A stretch of 64,000 bases of DNA from Tillus elongatus (lineage: Eukaryota; Arthropoda; Insecta; Coleoptera; Cleridae): the NCBI GenBank assembly GCA_964006375.1, contig OZ023262.1:195859907-195923906 (forward strand), in the 5' to 3' direction. The translations under genes were made by a program, and so were the position numbers. A model generated the notes under the pieces. That model was given only the letters and a program-made list of their open reading frames with translations, was not told the DNA's origin and ran no database searches. Below, in pieces: positions 58,390 through 64,000 of the stretch; positions within the stretch are counted from its first letter, which is position 1; every line of letters begins with the position of its first letter.

Positions 58390-60640
58390 TATTTTGAAAC
58401 TACAGCCTACAGCTCTTGATGGGTCTTGGCCTTTTTAAAGTGCTTCTTCAGTTGTCCATATCTAGAGCCTTTACTCTCTTACCCCAGACCGCAGATCTGC
58501 TTCAATGTTATCTATATAATGCGTTTTTGTCTTCCAACCCCTACTGGTTTTTCTAAGAGTGGTAATCTTATTAGTCAGTTTCAAGCATTTTCGTCACATG
58601 CGTACCCATTCTAGCTGATTGACATTGATTATTTTTAACTATCTGGCTCACTGAATGCCATCTTAAACTCAAAATAATATATTTGCATCCACTGCCTATT
58701 TTCCTACAGTTCATTATACAGTGTGACCCATTTAAGATGAAAACACTCCTGTAACTTTTGTATTTATAATTCGATTTTGATGAACAAAAGATATAAGATG
58801 AAGCTCTTTAAATGTACTGAAAATTGTTCTCTGTCACTTGCCCAAGGCCTACTAATGCAGTTTTATATGTCAAAAAATGGTAAAAAAGGGTAAGCGCCAT
58901 CTTTAGGAAGAAAATAATTAAGCCACTGCATTTGGCATCCCTCAAAATAGATACCAAATTTCATCATAAAACAAAAAATATTAACTGTTTCAGAGAAGTT
59001 TATTTGTGTGACCCTTCTATTATGAACAACCCTATAACTTTTGTATTTATAACATAATTTTTTAACGAGATCTCATAAGATAGAAAATGAAGTAGAAATG
59101 GATCCTGTGAGAACTGTTTCCTATGACATTTGATCACGGCCTACTAAAACTATTTTTATATGTCAAAAATTATAAAAAAGGTTTAGGGTTGGTTTTAGGA
59201 AAATATGTACGCCACTGGCTTCGCCGTTGTTGAAAACTGTTATCTACCGAATTTTATTAAAAATAACTATTATGACGAACTATGAAAGTCAACAACAACA
59301 TATCACAAGTTGAAGAAAGTTATAAATGCTGTGACATATGAAATGTTTTAGAAGGCTGTGATCGAATGGCATAGGAAACTATATTCACAGGATATATAGA
59401 CTTCTTCATTTTGTATCTCTTGGATCTCGTTAAAATATCGCGTTATAAATACAAAAGTTACAAGGGTGTTTCCATATTAGAAGGGTTACACAAATAAACT
59501 TCTCTGAAATGGTTAATAATTCTTTTTTGATAAAATTTGGTACATATCTATTTTGAGGGATTCCGAATACAATGGCCTACTCATTTTCTTAAAACGAATC
59601 TAACCCCATTCAGATTTTTTGGCATAGAGAAACTGCATTAAGGCCTTGGTCAGGTAACAAGAATAATTTTCACAGCATTTATAGTTTCTCATCTTATATC
59701 TTTTGATCTTTTATTCACCAAATGGAATTATAAATACAAAAGTTACAGTGGTGTTTCCATCTTAAATGGGCCAACTGTATATTCTTTTTAGTATGTCTCT
59801 TTCAACACATCCCAGCATCGTTTCATTTAAACGGGCTATACTATTGATTACTGACATGCGACATATACTTTATCATGTCCAAGTGGAAAATAAATATGAT
59901 ATGACTTCACTCTTAGTGAGTGTCCATGTTTCACCGACTTGCGATAGTACTGGTTTTATTATTGCTTTAAACATATTGTATTTTCCAGTTCTCTATTCTC
60001 AGTTGTGCGATCAACGAAAAGACGGATCTGTTAGCATGAAGTACTCTTCGTCTTATCTCTGTTGGTTCATCATTGTTGTCCATAAGTAAAGACCCCAGTC
60101 ACGCAAATTATTTGACTTCATTCATTTCACTGCTCTTGGTTTTTATGGGCTTTCATATTTCTGGGTAAAATACTGTCATTACCTATATACTAAATGTTAA
60201 TCCTATAATAGTACTAGTAGCATTCTTAAATTAGGTATAAACTTCAATAACACTGTTTTTAACTATGTCACCAACGTATCCAAGCACATGGGTTTGAATT
60301 ATTGTAGATCGTGCATTAATTCCAGAGAAGCACATTATCTTTTCGAGTGCTACGTTGAATAATACACATCCCTCTGATTGAGTCAAATAGATGCCAAGAA
60401 AACTTCTAATAAATCGCTGTCAACTTTTACCCTGCACTTCATCTACTCCATTGTGAGCTCCACTAAGTGAAGTAGTATTTGAAATTCCTTCAAGGTGTCA
60501 TTAGCAGCTCTAAGATCTATGAATAGGTGTCTATTAAATTCAAAAAAATATTCTAGGATTTGCTTCCGTGAATCCGGCTTGCTATCAACTTCTTCGTATG
60601 CGGTTAGAGTGTGAATAAAGTATTTTAAGAATATACAAGA
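58390..60640 (-). pseudogene. RTE-like LINE ORF remnant, split by a foldback element
   Basis: Minus-strand pieces in order: RSFLGIYLTQSEGCVLFNVA, LEKIMCFSGI...THVLGYVGDIV (the YADD block decayed to YVGD) near 60.25-60.45 kb; GSLLMDNNDEPTEIRRRVLH, ANRSVFSLIAQLR near 60.0-60.1 kb; then, across the insertion at 58717-59777, RLEWVRM, TSRGWKTKTHYIDNIEADLR and AKTHQEL* near 58.39-58.62 kb. These match the C-terminal half of the insect LINE ORF with a GRP-RWxDxVExDLR...AKTH-GL tail, usually called RTE-like. Many stops. Confidence 0.7.
58717..59777. mobile_element. four-module foldback element flanked by TA
   Basis: Ends read TACAGTGTGACCCATTTAAG and, inverted, TACAGTTGGCCCATTTAAG, next to TA. Each arm consists of two diverged related modules: GTGTGACCC starts at about 58723 and again at 59016, each followed by CTATAACTTTTGTATTTATA or a variant and later GGCCTACTAA. 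The right half mirrors both. So four modules are arranged as two direct and two inverted. It interrupts the RTE-like remnant. No protein gene. Confidence 0.8.
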
Positions 60641-60810
60641 TTATGCAAACATGTCATCATTGTATTTATTTAGAGAATTCCATCATAAAAATAAAATTCG
60701 AACAAACAAGGGATCCACAATCAAAGCCAACCCATCTAAACAATATATAGGTACACACAAACATAAAAAGAATATGACACATAACACCAGTGTTTACAAT
60801 AACTACATAC

Positions 60811-61412
60811 TATGATTAAATGTTAATTTAGAATGCCAGTCATTCTATTAAATAAATTCGCTTTGCAATTTCACTCAACCAACATCTGTCTCATAAGAAT
60901 GTGTTTTTTGAATGACCTGCATTGTCAAAACTATGATTAAATGTTAATTTAGAATCCCAGTCATCTATTAAATAACTTCGCTTTGCAGTTTCACTTAACC
61001 AACATCTGTCTCATAAGAATGTGTTTTTTGAATGACCTGCATTATCAAAACTATGATTAAATGTTAATTTAGAATCCCAGTCATTCTATTAAATAACTTC
61101 GCTTTGAAATTTCACTCAACCAACATCTGTCTCATAAGAATGTGTTTTTTGAATGACCTGCATTGTCAAAACTATGATTAAATATTAATTAAGAATCCCA
61201 GTCATTCTATTAAATAACTTCGCTTTGCAATTTCACTCAACCAACATCTGTCTCATAAGAATGTGTTTTTTGAATGACCTGCATTGTCAAAATTATGATT
61301 AAATGTTAATTTAGAATCTCAGTCATTCTATTAAATAACTTTCCTTTGCAATTTCACTCAACCAACATCTGTCTCTCATAAGAATGTTTTTTGAATGACC
61401 TGCATTGTCAAA
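60811..61412. repeat. tandem array, period about 121 bp, five copies
   Basis: TATGATTAAATGTTAATTTA or a one- or two-base variant starts at 60811, 60932, 61052, 61173 and 61294. Each unit includes CAACCAACATCTGTCTCATA and TTTTGAATGACCTGCATT. Units are highly similar. Confidence 0.95.
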
Positions 61413-61429
61413 AATAAATAAATGGATAC

Positions 61430-61540
61430 CTAAATTAGATTAGATTCATTCTGAGTGGGCTATTTCAGTCCCTCCACCGCGACCTTAAGTCTATTGTGGA
61501 TCACGTCTAATTGCTTAAATTTCACCCATCGAATCCAGCT
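61430..61540 (-). mobile_element. 3'-end fragment of the I/R1-like LINE family
   Basis: GAGTGGGCTATTTCAGTCCC followed by TCCACCGCGACCTTAAGTCT and ATTGTGGATCACG matches the 3' terminal region of the LINE at 19.93-20.0 kb (same orientation). The tail here is a decayed repeat, TAAATTAGATTAGATTC, versus CCTAACCTAACC there. Confidence 0.7.
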
Positions 61541-62890
61541 CCATGTGAAAGAGCTTGTCTGCTTCGAAGCTCAAAGAGTTCGTCTGGACCTGACATCCAT
61601 GAGTATTTGACTTGAGGCAGTATCATGAAGTTCCGCTCTCGAGCAGCATCCAATCTTCAGTTGTAATCCACCCCTAGAGATCTTAGCTCTCCTCCGGGTT
61701 CGTCTAAACCCGGCACCCGCCAGTGCTAGACTCAAGGCGACAGCCCACTGAGTCCCGCTCCAGAGCGTCACCCAAGCAAGTCCGTCCGTCCGTTTCGAAG
61801 CATACAGTGGGGGCCCTCAATCTCCGAGTGTATACCACTCATCAGAGATCTCAACCCCCACAGAGTCGTCTAGACACACGACACCCGCCAGCGCTCAACT
61901 CAGGACGGTATCATCTGGGACCCCGCCTCCGACTAACAACCAAGCGAGGCCAATTGTCCATTTCAAAGCCCAGAGTGGAGGCGTCAAAATCCAGGTGCAT
62001 ATCACTCCCCAGAGATATCTGCCCCCCTCCAATATCACCTGGACCAGACCCCCACCAGTGTCTCATTGACTTGAGGCGGTATCAAGAAGTCCCGCCTTCG
62101 AGCAGTATCCAAGCGGGGTCGTTAGCTTGTTTTGAAGCTCACAGAGTAGGCCTCAATCTACAGGTGTAACCCACCCCCCAGAGATCTCAGTCCTCTTCTA
62201 GGTTCGTCTAGACCCGATACCCGCCAGTGTTTGCTTAAATTTCACCCAACAAATCGAGCTCCCCGCAGGAGATGATATTTTTGAGGGTGAAAGGTGGCTT
62301 GACAGTTCTACTGCCATCCAAATGAAGTCGCTTGCCCGTTTCGAAGCTTAAAGAGAGATGACCTCTCTCCAAGTTCATCTGGGCCAAACATTCGTCGGTG
62401 TTTGACTCGAGGCGGTATCATGAAGTCCCGCTCTCGCGGAGCATCTAATCTCCAGTTGTAATCCACCCCTAGAGATCTCAGCTCTCCTCCGGATTCGTCT
62501 AAACTCGGCACCCACCAGTGCTAGACTCAAAGCGACATCCCATTGAATCCCGCTCCCGAGCATCACCCAAGCGAGGCCGTCCGTCCGTTTGGAAGCACAC
62601 AGTGGCGGCCTCAAACTGCGGGTGTATACCACTCATCAGAAGTCTCAATCCCTTCCGGGTCGTCTGGACACACGACACCCGCCACCGCTCAACAACTCAA
62701 GGCAGTATCATCTGGAACCCCGCTCCCGACTAACAACCAAGCGAGGTCAATTGTCCATTTCTAAGCCCACCGTGGAGGCCTCAAAATCCGGGTGCACATC
62801 ACTCCCCAGAAATATCCGCCTCCCTTCAGGCTTATCTGGACCAGACCCCCGCCAATGTTTGACTCCGATTAGTAGCCTCTTACGACAAAC
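61541..62890. repeat. GC-rich tandem array with higher-order repeat
   Basis: Units of about 170 bp are marked by ACCCGCCAGTG or close variants near 61717, 61879, 62051, 62218, 62394, 62508, 62677 and 62848. Distinct variants recur in the same order about 0.79 kb later (61717/62508, 61879/62677, 62051/62848), so there is a higher-order unit. The array ends near 62871-62888 with TTAGTAGCCTCTTACGACA. Open frames within (for example 61723-62169) are repeats and not genes. Confidence 0.85.
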
Positions 62891-63620
62891 TGGAGAAAGC
62901 CTAGACAAGGCTATTGCCTACAGTTAGAAACAAACTGCAGGAGAAATTGTGAAGAGCCAAAAAGAAAATCTCAAAGCCATTGCCCAGAGCCAAAAGCACA
63001 CTGCTGAAGGTCTCGATAAGGTCAGAGAAAATAACCAGAAGCAGTTTGCAGAGCCGAGAACAGAACTTCAAACATTTGAAGAGAAACTGCAAGATGAAAC
63101 GGGCTGATTAGAAGAGCAGATTGAGTCGACGATACAGGGCGTGACTAAAAGCACACATATATGACTAGAAAAGTTAGAAAAACTGGTTACTAGCGCTGAT
63201 GAGAAGGCAGGTGACTTATTCGTGGACATGGACATATATAAACTCAATATGCAAATGCATAAATCCATGAACAGCATCTGGCCACACTGAAAGGAAGACC
63301 TGCAACGACAAAGGGTCGGGTCTGTGTGAGATATGTTCGATGGAAAAGCCCCGCGAGAACAGCATTTGTATCAGTTTGAAACCGTCAGAAAAATAAATCA
63401 GTGGAGTGATGTAGATGCTTGTTGCTAACTTGCGAGGTGATGCAGTCAGTATCCTGTGCACTTTACCTCAGTATGGGAGATGCAACTATATGGCTCTAAT
63501 TGTCCAACTAAAGAGTCGCTATGGAGTCCAAGGTTTGATGAATCTCCACCATCACAAGCTGCATGCCAGACAAGAAATCATTTTCAAAATGGCTATATAA
63601 AAGCAGATCAACTAGTAGAT
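62891..63620 (+). pseudogene. Ty3/gypsy-type gag remnant
   Basis: Broken frames read KSQKENLKAIAQSQKHTAEG, LDKVRENNQKQFAE (coiled-coil N-terminal part), then MFDGKAPREQHLYQFETVRK, INQWSDVDACC, LRGDAVSILCTLPQYGRCNY, MALIVQLKSRYGV and HHHKLHARQE. The FDGKAPWxxYxxQFE, LRGxAxxVL and LxxRYG pattern is the capsid domain of gypsy-like gag. Stops and shifts make it non-functional. No LTR is recognised next to it. Confidence 0.7.
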
Positions 63621-63639
63621 TTATATATCAGCTAATGGA

Positions 63640-64000
63640 AGAAATCATGGATGGCATCAACACGAGACAGCTTGTGTTTGGGAGCATTTTTGGAACTATT
63701 GAAGGCCTTTGATTATGTGTATCACAACATTTTATGGAGGAAACTTGATCATCTGGGATTTCGTGGTGCACCTTTCAATCTGCGTGCCTCATACCTGCTG
63801 GGAAGAGATCAGTCTCAATCGACAATAAATAGAGCAACAGAAAAGATGGTGCTAAGTAGGTGGGGAACAGTGAAGAGAGGAGCTCCACAGGGTTCAAGAT
63901 TGGGACCACTATTGTTCCTCTTTTGAATGAGGTGCCTGACTTGATCGCACATCACGGTGTTCAATTTGCTGATGACACATCAGTGGTTGTGAGAAGCAGT
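63640..64000 (+). pseudogene. LINE reverse transcriptase fragment, running off the window
   Basis: An open frame reads LGAFLELLKAFDYVYHNILW, RKLDHLGFRGAPFNLRASYL and WGTVKRGAPQGSRLGPLLFL. After a shift it continues with VQFADDTSVVVRS at the window edge (the ADD catalytic block). The first catalytic Asp block has Glu in FLELLKAFD. The frame break near 63925 marks a pseudogene. CR1- or jockey-like by style. Confidence 0.75.

Noticed and set aside
61723..62169. 148-codon open frame in GC-rich DNA
   Set aside because: Lies wholly within the tandem array and repeats itself; no domain seen.

Overview
This window looks like nuclear DNA of an arthropod, most likely an insect with a large, AT-rich, repeat-filled genome. 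The reasons are: two conserved animal genes split by multi-kilobase introns with ordinary GT-AG junctions; several non-LTR retrotransposon lineages common in insects (CR1-like, jockey-like, an RNase-H-bearing I/R1-like type, RTE-like); a mariner and a Tc1-like element; a Penelope-like reverse-transcriptase remnant; and a LINE tail made of CCTAA units. The species cannot be told from sequence alone.

Only two host genes are convincing. (1) An ARL6IP4 (SR-25) homologue on the + strand, coding exons 4206-4723 and 12437-12569, predicted 216 aa, with a 7.7 kb intron full of repeats. (2) An RNFT1/RNFT2-type RING E3 ligase with membrane segments on the - strand, coding exons 44412-45314, 38345-38560 and 30232-30465, predicted 450 aa, with introns of 5.9 and 7.9 kb. 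The exon phases fit in both. Two further minus-strand exon candidates (127-195 and 57534-57614) have good splice signals but no recognised identity.

Everything else is mobile or tandemly repeated DNA. 1-4 kb: GC-rich tandem repeats, then a decayed jockey-like RT. 5-7 kb: LINE scraps. 7-17 kb: several copies of an AT-rich dispersed family that carries a (TA)n tract, a tRNA-derived SINE, a TA-flanked MITE, a Tc1-like pseudogene and a hAT-like element inserted in a (TA)n tract. 18.6-19.9 kb: a complete but dead mariner. 19.9-29.5 kb: an old minus-strand I/R1-like LINE split by a nearly intact CR1-like LINE (21.2-25.25 kb) and a jockey-like fragment. 30-45 kb: the RNFT gene, whose introns hold long foldback elements, SINEs, a second CR1-like LINE (itself split by a poly(A) LINE with a target-site duplication), a Penelope-like RT scrap, a Ty3/gypsy 3' end with LTR, and a 2.3 kb hAT-like element. 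46-57 kb: more (TA)n-family copies, a candidate solo LTR, MITEs, and 161-bp and 292-bp tandem repeats. 58-64 kb: an RTE-like pseudogene split by a four-module foldback element, 121-bp tandem repeats, a second GC-rich array of the kind seen at 1.5 kb, a gypsy gag remnant and a LINE RT fragment running off the window.

The most interesting signal is in the two CR1-like LINEs. In both, ORF2 lies in the -1 frame relative to ORF1, has no AUG before the conserved N of the endonuclease, and overlaps ORF1 at the same heptamer, A AAT TTT. The heptamer ends exactly 30 bases before the ORF1 stop in each. This suggests a conserved -1 programmed ribosomal frameshift making an ORF1-ORF2 fusion. A second theme is (TA)n expansion: about fifteen long tracts, many at one fixed site inside a dispersed family, and one that has grown inside a reverse-transcriptase reading frame.
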